Shown: piece after piece, positions 43,583 through 53,404 of the stretch
How positions within the stretch are numbered: position 1 is the first letter of the stretch
How the letters are laid out: every line of letters starts with the position of its first letter
Source of the DNA: an uncultured Christensenellaceae bacterium
GTDB lineage: Bacteria; Bacillota; Clostridia; Christensenellales; UBA3700
Assembly: GCA_944376205.1 (NCBI GenBank)
Contig: CALWBV010000001.1
Coordinates: 124,001 to 188,000, forward strand
Length of the DNA: 64,000 nucleotides
Direction: 5' to 3'
Notes under the pieces: generated by a model
The model's database searches: none
What the model was told of the DNA's origin: nothing
What the model saw: the letters and a program-made list of their open reading frames with translations, nothing else
Program-made: the position numbers and the translations under genes

Positions 43583-44116
43583 TCACACCTCCTCTACTAT
43601 TATGCTGTTGTTGGTGAATACACACAATTCGCTGGCAATTTCCAAAGCCTTGCGTGCAATGTCTTTAGCTTCGAGATTTGTCTCCTTGAGCATTGCTCTT
43701 GCGGCTGCGAGCGCATAATTACCGCCCGAACCTATTGCGCAGCAATCACCGTCGGGATCGATCACTTCGCCGCTTCCCGAAACGATAAGAAGATTGTTTT
43801 TATCTGCAACAATCATCATAGCTTCGAGCTTTCTGGGAAGTTTGTCGTCTCTCCAAAGTTCAGTGAGTTCAACGGCGCTTCTCATAAGGTTACCGCTGTA
43901 TTTTTGCAACATTTTTTCAAACTTTTCGCTGAGCGAAATAGCGTCGGAAACACTGCCCGCAAAACCGATAACGACTTTATCGTCGTAAATTCTCTTTACT
44001 TTTTTTGCAGTGCCTTTGAGTATTACGCTCTGACCCATAGTAATCTGTCCGTCGCCGGCAACGGCAATTTTACCGTTTCTTCTGACGGCGCATATTGTAG
44101 TTCCCATCATTTCCAT
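43583..44116 (-). CDS. hslV: HslUV protease proteolytic subunit HslV (ClpQ)
   Basis: 177 residues. Proteasome-beta-like threonine protease. [21 protein letters not shown] and the Gly-rich '[12 protein letters not shown]' strand are typical. The start with good spacing to AAGGAG is ATG 44116, which places MEMMG before the first Thr. The nucleophile would therefore require removal of a short propeptide, unlike E. coli HslV, where only Met precedes Thr. 2 bp after trmFO. Confidence 0.94.
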   Translation of the reverse strand: MEMMGTTICAVRRNGKIAVAGDGQITMGQSVILKGTAKKVKRIYDDKVVIGFAGSVSDAISLSEKFEKMLQKYSGNLMRSAVELTELWRDDKLPRKLEAMMIVADKNNLLIVSGSGEVIDPDGDCCAIGSGGNYALAAARAMLKETNLEAKDIARKALEIASELCVFTNNSIIVEEV

Positions 44117-44118
44117 AA

Positions 44119-45420
44119 TCAGTACTCCTTGTCTTTGAGATAACTCTCCATATCGCCTACGGCACGTGAAGAGTATTTGAATTTTCTTGCTTTTTTATCT
44201 CTTGGCGGCTTGTCCAAAACGGGCAATACGCCGAAATTTGCATTCATAGGCTGATAATCGTCAACCAAAGTCGATATATGTCTTTGCAACGCTCCCGTAA
44301 CCGTGGTAGGCGGCAGGATTATATCAGTCTTTCCTTTGAGACGGGCTGCAAGGTTTATTCCTGCCATAAGTCCGCTTATCGTGCTTTCCATATATCCTTC
44401 TACTCCCGTCATCTGTCCTGCGAAGAACACGAGAGGATATTTTTTCATAGACCAACAACTGTCAAGAACTTTAGGCGCATTGATAAAAGTATTGCGGTGC
44501 ATGACCCCGTATCTGGCAAATTCGGCATTCTCAAGTCCCGGTATGAGTCTGAACACTCTTTTCTGTTCGCCGAATTTGAGGTTTGTCTGAAATCCCACGA
44601 TATTGTATGCGCTTCCCTCGGCATTTTCCTTGCGAAGCTGTACTACTGCATAGGGGCGTTCGTCCTTGTAAGGATTTTTGATTCCTACGGGACGCAAAGG
44701 TCCGAACCTCATTGTATCCTCACCTCTTGCAGCCATGATTTCTATAGGCATACATCTCTCGAATACGTTGACCTCGAAGTCTTTGAGTCGGGCACGCTCT
44801 GCGTTTACGAGTTCGTTATAGAAGTTGAGATATTCCTCTTTGTTCATTGCACAGTTGAGATAATCCGCCTCGCCTTTGCCGTATCTTGCGGCGAAGAAAG
44901 CCTTATCGTAATCTATGCTGTCCGCTTCTACGATAGGCGCAACTGCATCGAAAAAGTGTAGATATTCTCCTCCTAAAAGTTTAGCGATACACTTGCTCAT
45001 GGCGTCCGACGTCAGAGGTCCCGTAGCTATTACGGTAGGCGTCGAAGGGTCTATGTCCTTGACCTCCTCCCTAATGAGTCTGAATCCGTCAAAAGCTTTC
45101 AGGCTATTCTCTATGAGAACAGAAAATTTTTCTCTGTCCACTGCCAGCGCTCCGCCTGCGGGCACGTCGCTTTTATATGCACACTTGAGAAGCAAGCTGT
45201 CAAGCCTTGCGAGTTCGTACTTGAGAAGTCCCGAAGCGTTGTCCATACTCTGGGCTTTCAAGGAATTGGAACATACAAGTTCGGCAAGTCTTTCTGTCGA
45301 ATGACAAGGCGTCATATTGACTCCTCTCATCTCGTACATATCCACTTCGAAACCACGCTTGAGAAGCTGATAGGCACATTCGCTTCCTGCCAGTCCTCCG
45401 CCTATAACCTTAACTCTCAT
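44119..45420 (-). CDS. trmFO: Methylenetetrahydrofolate-tRNA-(uracil-5-)-methyltransferase TrmFO
   Basis: 433 residues. Folate/FAD enzyme that makes m5U54 in the T-loop of tRNA. The FAD-binding motif [16 protein letters not shown] starts the protein, and [10 protein letters not shown] and '[18 protein letters not shown]' are family hallmarks. The ATG at 45420 lies inside the last codons of topA (11-bp overlap); the frame opens further upstream but homology begins here. Weak ribosome binding site, so translation probably depends on topA. Confidence 0.95.
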   Translation of the reverse strand: MRVKVIGGGLAGSECAYQLLKRGFEVDMYEMRGVNMTPCHSTERLAELVCSNSLKAQSMDNASGLLKYELARLDSLLLKCAYKSDVPAGGALAVDREKFSVLIENSLKAFDGFRLIREEVKDIDPSTPTVIATGPLTSDAMSKCIAKLLGGEYLHFFDAVAPIVEADSIDYDKAFFAARYGKGEADYLNCAMNKEEYLNFYNELVNAERARLKDFEVNVFERCMPIEIMAARGEDTMRFGPLRPVGIKNPYKDERPYAVVQLRKENAEGSAYNIVGFQTNLKFGEQKRVFRLIPGLENAEFARYGVMHRNTFINAPKVLDSCWSMKKYPLVFFAGQMTGVEGYMESTISGLMAGINLAARLKGKTDIILPPTTVTGALQRHISTLVDDYQPMNANFGVLPVLDKPPRDKKARKFKYSSRAVGDMESYLKDKEY

Positions 45421-47497
45421 GTTTTTCTTCGATAACCTCGGTATGTCTGCACGACTTGTTGGTACATACATACTTTGTCGAATCCTTTGTCTTGACTATT
45501 TTCATGGTGCTTTTGCACTCGGGACAGAAGTAAGGCGCAGGTATATCCCACGATATGAATTTGCAATCGGGATAGTTCATGCACGAGTAGTATTCAGTCC
45601 CCTTTTTTGAAAACTTTTTTGCGACTCCGCCGCCACATTGCGGACATTTGGCGACAGCTTCGCCGTAGGGTTTTGTATTGCGGCACTTGGGGAAGTTGGG
45701 ACATGCAAGGAATTTTCCGAATTTAGAATCCTTGACAACCATATGTGCACCGCACTTCTCGCAAATAACATCCGTTTCCTCGCTCTTGGGTTTAACTTTA
45801 CCCTGATATTTGACTTCCATGACCTTGTTGTGGAAATCGGTATAGAAGTCGGCTATAACGTCGTACCATTTTATATTGCCTTCCTCTATCTTATCGAGAT
45901 TGTTTTCCATATCTGCGGTAAACTTGGTATTCATTATCTCGGGGAAGTTTTTGACCAACTGATCGCATACGAGTTCGCCGAGTTCTGTAGGTTTCATGTT
46001 TTTACCGTCTTTTTCGATATAGGTACGCTTATACAACACCGTAATTGTTTTTTCGAAAGTAGAAGGTCTTCCGATTCCGTTTTCTTCCATGGCTTTGATA
46101 AACGAACCGTCAGTATATCTTTGAGGAGGTTTGGTAAATTTCTGCTCGCCTGCAATATCCTTGAGAATAAGTTCTTCACCTGTTTGCAGATTAGGCAATT
46201 CCTTGGTATTTTCCTTATCGGGATTGCTCTGATATGCCGAAGTATAGCCGGGGAATGCGCAAACTTTTCCCTTGAGAGTATAGCCGTAATTCTTGTCGCT
46301 TTGCGAAACGATATGCACGGTAAGCGTATCGTATACGGCATTTGCCATCTGGCTTGCGACAAATCTGTCATAGATGAGCTTATAAAGTTTATAATCGTTG
46401 CGGCTTATCTTGTCTTTGAGCGACTCGGGAGTACGCTCGAGCGTAATCGGACGTATAGCCTCGTGCGCATCTTGTGCACCTGCACCCGTAGCATAGACAT
46501 TGGGCTTTGCAGGACAATAATCCTTTCCGTAATTTGCTTCGATAAACGAAAGTGCTTCTCTTTGTGCGTCCTCGGAAACTCTTACGCTGTCGGTACGTAT
46601 ATAAGTAACGAGTGCGATCTGACCTTCGCCGTCAACTTCGACGCCTTCATAGAGTTTCTGCGCTGTCTGCGTAACCATCGACGCACTGAATCCCAACTTA
46701 GATATAGCATCCTGCTGCATCGTAGAAGTCGTAAAAGGAGGTGCGGGTTTGGATACCGATTGCGCACGTTTGACGTCGTCGACTTTCCATACGCCATTCT
46801 TGCTTCCTTCTATGACCTGATCGGCGGTTTCCTTGTTTTCTACCTTGAGTTTTTTGTTGTCTATATCGACGAATTCACACTTGAAAGAATTTGCGTTTGC
46901 GCTTTCGTCTTTTACGAGTTGAGCGGTAATGGTCCAATATTCCTGCGGAACGAAACTTCTGATTTCTCTCTCTTTGTCCACTACCATTTTGAGCGCTACC
47001 GACTGTACTCTTCCTGCCGAGAGACCGCTCTTTATCTGATGCGAAATTATAGGTGAAAGTTCATATCCCATGAGTCTGTCCAAAACTCTTCTCGCCTGTT
47101 GTGCGTCAACAAGACCCATGTTGATTTCTCTGGGATTTTCGAGTGCCTTTTGTACTGCTTTTTTGGAGATTTCATTGAAGACGATTCTCACCTTTTTATC
47201 CTTGATACCGCATACGTTTGCAAGGTGCCAGGATATAGCTTCTCCTTCACGGTCGGGATCGGCGGCAAGATAAACGGTATCGCATTTTGCGATATCTTTC
47301 TTTATCATCTCGATAGTTGACTTCTTTTCCTCGGATATGACGTATTCGGGCTTGAAGTTATTCTTTACGTCAATACCCAGACTCTTTTGAGGAAGGTCGC
47401 TGACATGACCTTTTGAAGCCACTACTTTGTAGCCGCTACCGAGGTATTTGGAGATTGTCTTTGCCTTGTGAGGCGACTCTACAATAATAAGTTTCAT
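45410..47497 (-). CDS. topA: DNA topoisomerase I
   Basis: 695 residues. Relaxes negative supercoils. Toprim domain at the start (IVESPHKAKTISKYLG, then DPDREGEAISWHL), active-site Tyr in TYIRTDSVRVS near residue 300, and three C-terminal zinc-ribbon motifs (CEKCG..CPNFPKC, CPQCG..CMNYPDC, CPEC..C). 8 bp after dprA, as in the dprA-topA-trmFO-hslVU order known from Bacillus. Confidence 0.96.
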   Translation of the reverse strand: MKLIIVESPHKAKTISKYLGSGYKVVASKGHVSDLPQKSLGIDVKNNFKPEYVISEEKKSTIEMIKKDIAKCDTVYLAADPDREGEAISWHLANVCGIKDKKVRIVFNEISKKAVQKALENPREINMGLVDAQQARRVLDRLMGYELSPIISHQIKSGLSAGRVQSVALKMVVDKEREIRSFVPQEYWTITAQLVKDESANANSFKCEFVDIDNKKLKVENKETADQVIEGSKNGVWKVDDVKRAQSVSKPAPPFTTSTMQQDAISKLGFSASMVTQTAQKLYEGVEVDGEGQIALVTYIRTDSVRVSEDAQREALSFIEANYGKDYCPAKPNVYATGAGAQDAHEAIRPITLERTPESLKDKISRNDYKLYKLIYDRFVASQMANAVYDTLTVHIVSQSDKNYGYTLKGKVCAFPGYTSAYQSNPDKENTKELPNLQTGEELILKDIAGEQKFTKPPQRYTDGSFIKAMEENGIGRPSTFEKTITVLYKRTYIEKDGKNMKPTELGELVCDQLVKNFPEIMNTKFTADMENNLDKIEEGNIKWYDVIADFYTDFHNKVMEVKYQGKVKPKSEETDVICEKCGAHMVVKDSKFGKFLACPNFPKCRNTKPYGEAVAKCPQCGGGVAKKFSKKGTEYYSCMNYPDCKFISWDIPAPYFCPECKSTMKIVKTKDSTKYVCTNKSCRHTEVIEEKHES

Positions 47498-47505
47498 ATT
47501 TCTCC

Positions 47506-48531
47506 TTAAAGCGTAGGCACAATTTCATAAAAATTGCCCTGTATTTTTCTGATTAATCCCATAATTTCCAACTCGGTCAACACTGACGGAAGCTGTCCCA
47601 TAGACATTCCCGTCTTTGCTATTATATCGTAAAAATGCATACAACCGTCCTTGAGCGTCTCCATTACGGATTGTTGTTCGATATTGAGTTGTATGTATTT
47701 TTTATCAGACGACTGTGCAAACACGCCCAACGCATCCGTAACGTCTTGAGGCGTAAGCACGCACGTAGCCTGAAGTTCTTTTATTTTTGCGTTGCAACCT
47801 TTGCTTTGTTGAGAGAATATACTGCCGGGAACGACAAATACTTCTCTGCCCTGTTCCACAGCACAATCCGCCGTAATAAGCGAACCGCTGTTTTCTCCCG
47901 CCTCGGGTATGAACACGCCGTCGGACAAAGCGCTTATTATTCTGTTGCGTTCGGGAAAGTGATACTGCAACGACTTTGAACCGAGAGGATATTCGCTGAT
48001 TACCAGTCCTCTTTGAGCAATCTCATTCTCGAGCGAAAGGTTTTCGGGAGGATAACATATATCCAATCCGTTTGCAACGACTGCGATCGTTTCTCCGCCC
48101 AGATCGAGACACATTCTGTGTCCCAAGCTGTCCACGCCTCTTGCAAGTCCGCTGACTATTACCAGACCGCTTTCAACGAATTCGGGAATAAAATTGGCAA
48201 GTACGTTTTTGCCGTACACCGTCATCCTTCTCGTACCTACGACGGCAAGCTTTCTCGGTCTGTTGAGAAGATTGACGTTGCCTTTGTAATAAAGCACAAA
48301 AGGCGGATCGTAGATATTCTTCAACTTCTCGGGATATTCCTTGTCGAGAATAGTCAGGATACCGACGTTTGTTTTGTTGCACTTTTCTATTATCTCGTCT
48401 GCGGCAGAATAGTCTGAATAAAGCGCACGTGGGTTTTCAACGCTTTCAAACGCCTTCTTTCTCGCATTGTAACTCTGCATGCAGGATATTATTATAAGTG
48501 TTTTGCGGTCGTCGTCGTATTCTCTGAACAT
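47506..48531 (-). CDS. dprA: DNA processing protein DprA
   Basis: 341 residues. Protects incoming single-stranded DNA in transformation and loads RecA. The Rossmann-like core has VGTRRMTVYG, VSGLARGVDSLGHRMCL, PERNRIIS and ENSGSLITADCAVEQGREVFVVPG; a C-terminal winged helix (DJ-type) follows at about 285-341. The N-terminal SAM-like region is divergent. The ribosome binding site is weak. 10 bp after comM. Confidence 0.94.
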   Translation of the reverse strand: MFREYDDDRKTLIIISCMQSYNARKKAFESVENPRALYSDYSAADEIIEKCNKTNVGILTILDKEYPEKLKNIYDPPFVLYYKGNVNLLNRPRKLAVVGTRRMTVYGKNVLANFIPEFVESGLVIVSGLARGVDSLGHRMCLDLGGETIAVVANGLDICYPPENLSLENEIAQRGLVISEYPLGSKSLQYHFPERNRIISALSDGVFIPEAGENSGSLITADCAVEQGREVFVVPGSIFSQQSKGCNAKIKELQATCVLTPQDVTDALGVFAQSSDKKYIQLNIEQQSVMETLKDGCMHFYDIIAKTGMSMGQLPSVLTELEIMGLIRKIQGNFYEIVPTL

Positions 48532-48541
48532 CTTTCAATCT

Positions 48542-50074
48542 TTAATCCCGATATTTTCTGTCAAGCGAACGGTACTGAACCGCCTCGCCTATGTGTTTTG
48601 CCTGTATATTCTTTGAGCCTTCGAGATCTGCGATAGTACGTGCGACTTTCAGAACTCTGCTGGTCGCTCTTGCCGTTAGATTTAGTCTGGTAAAAGCATT
48701 CTTGAGCAATCTTTCGCTGTCCGAATCTAGAGCGCAAAACTCTTTGAGCTGCGCGTTTGACATTTCGTCGTTTGTTCTTGTATTCGTACCCTTATATCTT
48801 TCACGCTGAACTGCACGTGCCTTTTCGACTCTTGCTTTTATAGTTGCGCTGTCCTCATCGGGAAGCGTGTTTCTCAACTGCTCGAAAGAAACGCCGTCCA
48901 CTTCGACTTGCAAATCTATTCTGTCAAGGAGCGGTCCCGAAAGTTTGGAAAGATATCTGTGTATCTCGCCGGGGGTGCATTTACATTGTTGCGTAGACGA
49001 ACCGAGATTGCCGCAGGGGCAAGGATTCATGCTTGCAACCAACATAAATCTCGCAGGATATTCGAGAGTATGTTTTGCTCTCGATACCACGGCAATTCCG
49101 TCCTCGAGAGGTTGACGCAAAGTTTCGAGAGTACGTCTTTGGTATTCGGGCATTTCGTCAAGGAACAAAACTCCGTTGTGTGCCAGACTGATTTCTCCTG
49201 GTCTTGCGTTTGAGCCTCCTCCCATAAGTGCGGGAATAGTTGCCGTGTGGTGAGGAGTGCGAAAAGGTCTCGTCAATACTATGCCCACATTGCTGTCGAG
49301 AATACCTGCGACGGAATGTATTTTTGTTACTTCTATCGCCTCGTCAAACGTCATGTCGGGCATGATTGTAGGCACGCATTTTGCCATCATCGTCTTACCT
49401 GCGCCCGGAGGCCCTATCATAAGTACGTTGTGTCCGCCTGCTACCGCTATCTCGAGAGCACGTTTTGCAACGTACTGCCCTTTGACTTCGCTGAAATCAA
49501 CGCCGTATTTATTGTTTGCCTTGACGGCGGAAAACTCACTTGTCTCAAGAGGACTGACTTCTTCCTGTCCCGAAAGAAAATCTACTACCGACTTGAGTTT
49601 GTCAAAGGCATATACTTCGATTCCCGAGATAAAACTTGCCTCTTTTGCGTTGGCTTTGGGGATAATGAACTTTTTATGTCCGTCCTGAAGCGCCGCAATT
49701 ATAAGCGGCATTACGCCTTTTACGTGATTTACCGTTCCGTCGAGAGACAGTTCGCCGAGGATTATATAGTCTTTATAATTCTTGCAATCTACCGCCTCGC
49801 TTGCTATAAGTATGCCGAGCGCAATCGCAAGGTCAAAATGCGATCCTTCCTTTTTGACGTCGGCAGGCGCAAGATTGATAGTGATTTTGCGTACGGGATA
49901 TGTATAAAGACTGTTCTTTATGGCGGAGCGCACTCTCTCTTTGGATTCCTTTACGGCGGTATCCGCAAGTCCTACCGTATCGTAGGACGGCAATCCCGCA
50001 TTGAGGTCGACTTCTATCAAAACCTCGTATCCGTCTATTCCGTTGAGAGCATAACTCCTTGTCTTTGCCAGCAT
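48542..50074 (-). CDS. comM: ComM/YifB-family Mg-chelatase-like AAA+ ATPase
   Basis: 510 residues. Related to ComM, a helicase that helps branch migration in transformation in Gram-negatives. An N-terminal Lon-protease-like fold (YEVLIEVDLNAGLPSYDTVGL) is followed by the AAA+ module with Walker A MIGPPGAGKTMMAK and Walker B VLFLDEMPEY, and a CPCGN..C zinc motif. The frame opens 53 codons upstream, but GGGGGAAAT precedes the ATG at 50074. First gene of the tightly packed comM-dprA-topA run. Confidence 0.92.
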   Translation of the reverse strand: MLAKTRSYALNGIDGYEVLIEVDLNAGLPSYDTVGLADTAVKESKERVRSAIKNSLYTYPVRKITINLAPADVKKEGSHFDLAIALGILIASEAVDCKNYKDYIILGELSLDGTVNHVKGVMPLIIAALQDGHKKFIIPKANAKEASFISGIEVYAFDKLKSVVDFLSGQEEVSPLETSEFSAVKANNKYGVDFSEVKGQYVAKRALEIAVAGGHNVLMIGPPGAGKTMMAKCVPTIMPDMTFDEAIEVTKIHSVAGILDSNVGIVLTRPFRTPHHTATIPALMGGGSNARPGEISLAHNGVLFLDEMPEYQRRTLETLRQPLEDGIAVVSRAKHTLEYPARFMLVASMNPCPCGNLGSSTQQCKCTPGEIHRYLSKLSGPLLDRIDLQVEVDGVSFEQLRNTLPDEDSATIKARVEKARAVQRERYKGTNTRTNDEMSNAQLKEFCALDSDSERLLKNAFTRLNLTARATSRVLKVARTIADLEGSKNIQAKHIGEAVQYRSLDRKYRD

Positions 50075-50212
50075 ATTTCCCCCGCGCCGCATATTCAGTA
50101 TTAATTTTTGAGCCGTTTTGTCTTTAATCGTCTTATTGTAATTCATACGTTTACAACAAGACTTACATATACAACTGATATAAAATCGACTTGCGACTCT
50201 TTTTACGAATAC

Positions 50213-50241
50213 AACCCGACTTGCAAAATGCAAGCCGAGTT
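50213..50241 (-). terminator. Hairpin after the CBM/GT-C gene
   Basis: A 13-bp stem with two G-T pairs (AACTCGGCTTGCA with TGCAAGTCGGGTT on the minus strand) and a 3-nt loop, 23 bp past the stop. The T-run is weak. Confidence 0.65.
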
Positions 50242-50263
50242 TTAACGATTATTTTGCTTCTGA

Positions 50264-52396
50264 TTAATTTTTAGACACCTTTGTCTTTTTTTGTTTTGCC
50301 GTTTTTTTAGAATCGGGTTTCTTTATTTCGACTGATTCTTCGACAACTGTTACGTTTTCTGTCTGCTCGTCATTCGCACTGCCTACTGCGATAGGCTTGA
50401 CATATGAGTTGAAAAGTATATCTACAAGCACATACAACATATAGAACACTACACCCACCGTAATTATGCTGAATATGATCATGAATGCACTCTTGGGAAC
50501 AAATGACAGCCAGCTTGCATTGTCGACACCCGAGATAAATCCGCTTTGAGAAATGTATTGCGCTATGTTGAGGAACGAAAGCGTCATAAGCGCCGACATT
50601 CCTATATAAAGTCTCATATCGGGAGTAAGCATTACATAGAGCAACAAGAGCAACAATCCTATAGGCATGGTCACAAGCGTAGCCTGGGTACCGAGTGCCG
50701 AATAGGTAATAAAGGTCATTGCCGAGAGCAATACGAGGTCGAGTCTGTTTGCTGTACGGATATAATGGAAGATAGCAAGTCCGCCCATGGCGATTACGAG
50801 CAACCAACCGCCCATCTCGAAGAAGACATTGGAGCTTCTCGCCTTGTCTGCCGATGCGAAAATACCATAGAGATTGAAGGTATTGTCAGAGAGCAAGGGA
50901 TTTGCTGCGCTGAAGAAACCGTACATTTTCTTGAATACGAAGAGTACGTTTCCGCCTGCAACTTCTGCCCAGCAAAGCGGCAACGAAAGGAGATAGAAAG
51001 CTACAAAACAGCACACCATCGTCACTACAGACTTTGCGATAGATTCCTTATCGGTAAACATTGCGTATATCTGATAAAGGAGAATTACGGGAAGGAGCAA
51101 AAGCGCATAGTTACTGAAGAAAAGCGCAAGTGTGTAATATATACCCGTGGATACGTATTTTTTATTGAGCATGCTTACAGCCATCAGCAGTAAAAACGCC
51201 ATTGCGATATTTTCCATACTTCCGTAAAGCGTACCCAAAATGAAGAATACGGGCATTACTGCATAGATGAATCCGTAAGCCGTAGCCATACGTTCTTTCT
51301 GATATTTTGCAGTAACGTTATAAATCGTATAGCATATTACGAGGTCGGCTATGAGCGCAGGCATTCTTACTAGAATTGCGTAACCGACTTCCTGAAGATT
51401 GAGCGCTTTGCCGATATAACCTATAATTCCGAGAATCCATATAATGCCCTGTGCCTCGTAAGTCGAGTTGGAATAATAGGACTTGTAGCCGTTGGAAGCG
51501 ATACCCTTTGCGAGTTCTACCCAGCTTGATACAAGGTCGTTTCCTTCTGCGGTAGCAAGTACGATGATAAATCTTATTGCAAATGCCGCAAGCAAAACGT
51601 AAAGGAAAAGCGCAGTATTACTCGTCATGGCATTGAGGAACTTGTCGGCTTTGGTAGTTCCGTTATTAGGAGCAAGGGGTTTGTCTTTGATAATCGATCT
51701 GATGAGGAAATACATTCCTGCCGCAAAGCCTGCCGAAATAAGAGTAAAGAATATTACGAAAGTTGTCGAACCGCCGTCTGACATCGTATATCCCTCTTTC
51801 ATCTGAAGTATAGCTACCTGCGTATCTTCGTTTACGCCGTCAACTTTTTGCAACGAAATGTTGTCGAAATAAACTACGCCCGTAGCATTTACATCGGGGA
51901 GACCAACTGCTGCGACGATACGTACCTCACCGCTTACAGTGGACATGAAATACACTTCTTGTTCTTCCCAACCCGAAGTCGTGTCGCTGCATACTATACC
52001 CGTGGTCTCGATAGCGCCGTCGATATATACGCCTGCTTTGCCCGACAACGAATCGATCTTCATGTCTGCCTTAAGTCTATAGACTGCATTCTTTTCGAGT
52101 TTTACGGTCTGATAGATGTACTGGTAAGAAGACGTCGAATTGTTGAGATAAAAATAATATTTACCCAAAGACGAATCGTATTCGTTAGAACCGTCGTTGA
52201 CGTTTCTGCCCCAGTTTGCCTTGGTGCCTGCCTGAACGGTCCAAACAGAAGCTTTTGACGCTTCGCTGTCAAAAGTCTCGAAGTTGCCGTTGGCAAGAAT
52301 TTCGGTATCGTAATCTGCTTTGTAGGAGTCGCAAGCTGCCAACATAACAAAAGCGATAGCCGCAATTAATAAAATTATTACTAATTTTTTCTTCAT
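50264..52396 (-). CDS. Lipoprotein-signal, carbohydrate-binding, GT-C-like membrane fusion
   Basis: 710 residues. Residues 1-22 form a lipoprotein signal with lipobox LAAC (Cys22). About 30-190 is a beta-sandwich resembling CBM4/9-type carbohydrate-binding modules (ILANGNFET, then GWEEQEVYF...VYFDNISLQK). A membrane segment follows at 213-237, then about ten more. The second half resembles GT-C glycosyltransferases: NDLVSSWVELAKGIASNGY, VRMPALIADLVICYTIYNV and LYGSMENIAMAFLLLMAVS. The tail is lysine/glutamate-rich. It could glycosylate a surface molecule using a polyprenyl-phosphate sugar. The fold calls are by eye; activity is not shown. Confidence 0.65.
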   Translation of the reverse strand: MKKKLVIILLIAAIAFVMLAACDSYKADYDTEILANGNFETFDSEASKASVWTVQAGTKANWGRNVNDGSNEYDSSLGKYYFYLNNSTSSYQYIYQTVKLEKNAVYRLKADMKIDSLSGKAGVYIDGAIETTGIVCSDTTSGWEEQEVYFMSTVSGEVRIVAAVGLPDVNATGVVYFDNISLQKVDGVNEDTQVAILQMKEGYTMSDGGSTTFVIFFTLISAGFAAGMYFLIRSIIKDKPLAPNNGTTKADKFLNAMTSNTALFLYVLLAAFAIRFIIVLATAEGNDLVSSWVELAKGIASNGYKSYYSNSTYEAQGIIWILGIIGYIGKALNLQEVGYAILVRMPALIADLVICYTIYNVTAKYQKERMATAYGFIYAVMPVFFILGTLYGSMENIAMAFLLLMAVSMLNKKYVSTGIYYTLALFFSNYALLLLPVILLYQIYAMFTDKESIAKSVVTMVCCFVAFYLLSLPLCWAEVAGGNVLFVFKKMYGFFSAANPLLSDNTFNLYGIFASADKARSSNVFFEMGGWLLVIAMGGLAIFHYIRTANRLDLVLLSAMTFITYSALGTQATLVTMPIGLLLLLLYVMLTPDMRLYIGMSALMTLSFLNIAQYISQSGFISGVDNASWLSFVPKSAFMIIFSIITVGVVFYMLYVLVDILFNSYVKPIAVGSANDEQTENVTVVEESVEIKKPDSKKTAKQKKTKVSKN

Positions 52397-52429
52397 TGTT
52401 ATCCCCTTGCAAGATAGTCTTTTATAATT

Positions 52430-52458
52430 ATAATAAATGATTATCGCCGATTTGACAA
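52430..52458 (-). promoter_or_regulatory. Candidate promoter of the CBM/GT-C gene
   Basis: TTGTCA (52453-52458), 17-bp spacer, TATTAT (52430-52435) on the minus strand, about 35 nt before the start codon. Confidence 0.45.
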
Positions 52459-52782
52459 GTACTTATTATATAATTTTATTAAAAGTATAAATTTAATTAT
52501 ATAAATATAATAAAAAAACTAAAACTTGACTCCTCAAACGACAGTCTGCAACTTTCTCGATTGTATGCTTGTTTACATTTATGCGGGTGAAGTTTTTATT
52601 CAGGCAAAGCTGTATTCTGCGATAACGTCGAATCAAATAATTTGCACAGATATTATTTATACGCTTGTGCGCCCACGCTCAAAATGTTATACGCATATAC
52701 GGCTGCAATATAAAAAATTGTACATGACTTTATACGCTTGCATATTAAGCGTGCGTCGTTTAGAAAACAAAACACAAAAAAA
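52459..52782. other. Gap upstream of the CBM/GT-C gene
   Basis: About 320 bp, AT-rich in the first part. A word TATACGCTTG occurs twice (near 52657 and 52733). A plus-strand frame from 52526 has no ribosome binding site and no family resemblance. I see no gene or recognised element. Confidence 0.5.
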
Positions 52783-52804
52783 ACAGACCCGTTACCGAGT
52801 CTGT
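52783..52804 (-). terminator. Terminator of rplS
   Basis: ACAGACTCG, GTAA loop, CGGGTCTGT followed by eight T on the minus strand, 20 bp after the rplS stop. A strong intrinsic terminator. Confidence 0.92.
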
Positions 52805-52824
52805 AAAAAATTGCGTTTTTTGAA

Positions 52825-53190
52825 TCAGTTTGCAGCGTTTGCACTCTTGTTGGTGATTTCTCTGAGTCTTGCTGCCTTGCCGAACTTATTTCTGAGATAG
52901 TAAAGTTTAGCTCTTCTGACACGACCGCGACGTACTACTACGATGCTATCGATTTTGGGAGAATGCAAAGGGAAAGTTCTCTCAACGCCTACGCCGAAAG
53001 ATACTCTTCTTACCGTAAATGTTTCTCTGATGCTGCCGTTTTTGAAAGAAATGATAACGCCTTCATAAGCCTGAATTCTTTCCTTGTCGCCTTCCTTGAT
53101 CTTAACGTTTACTCTTACGGTGTAACCTACTTTGAGTTCGGGAAGATCGGTACGCATACCCTCTTTTTCTACTACATCAACTATGTTCAT
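52825..53190 (-). CDS. rplS: Ribosomal protein L19
   Basis: 121 residues. 50S protein at the subunit interface. The core is typical: [52 protein letters not shown] and [15 protein letters not shown]. The ATG at 53190 follows GGAGGTAAGTCAA. It has its own promoter and terminator, outside the rpsP-trmD cluster where it normally lies. Confidence 0.96.
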   Translation of the reverse strand: MNIVDVVEKEGMRTDLPELKVGYTVRVNVKIKEGDKERIQAYEGVIISFKNGSIRETFTVRRVSFGVGVERTFPLHSPKIDSIVVVRRGRVRRAKLYYLRNKFGKAARLREITNKSANAAN

Positions 53191-53280
53191 TTGACTTACC
53201 TCCATATTTTCACAAGATATTCGTATTCGTTTTGGGATTTTGTACGACAGAGGAATATCCGAAGTCATTGTTGCTAAAAT

Positions 53281-53309
53281 ATTCTATCACCAAAAATCGT
53301 ATTACGCAA
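53281..53309 (-). promoter_or_regulatory. Promoter of rplS
   Basis: TTGCGT (53304-53309), 17-bp spacer, TAGAAT (53281-53286) on the minus strand; leader of about 85 nt. Confidence 0.6.
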
Positions 53310-53404
53310 GCGATTTATCTATCTTTTTTACGATTTTTGCATATTTCCGAGCATATTTTTTGAAAAATCCTTGATTTATATGTTTTTCAGTCGTCAATTG
53401 TCTT

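Noticed and set aside
52526-52900. 124-codon plus-strand frame overlapping the rplS terminator and 3' end
   Set aside because: Antisense to rplS and its terminator, no ribosome binding site, and no family resemblance.
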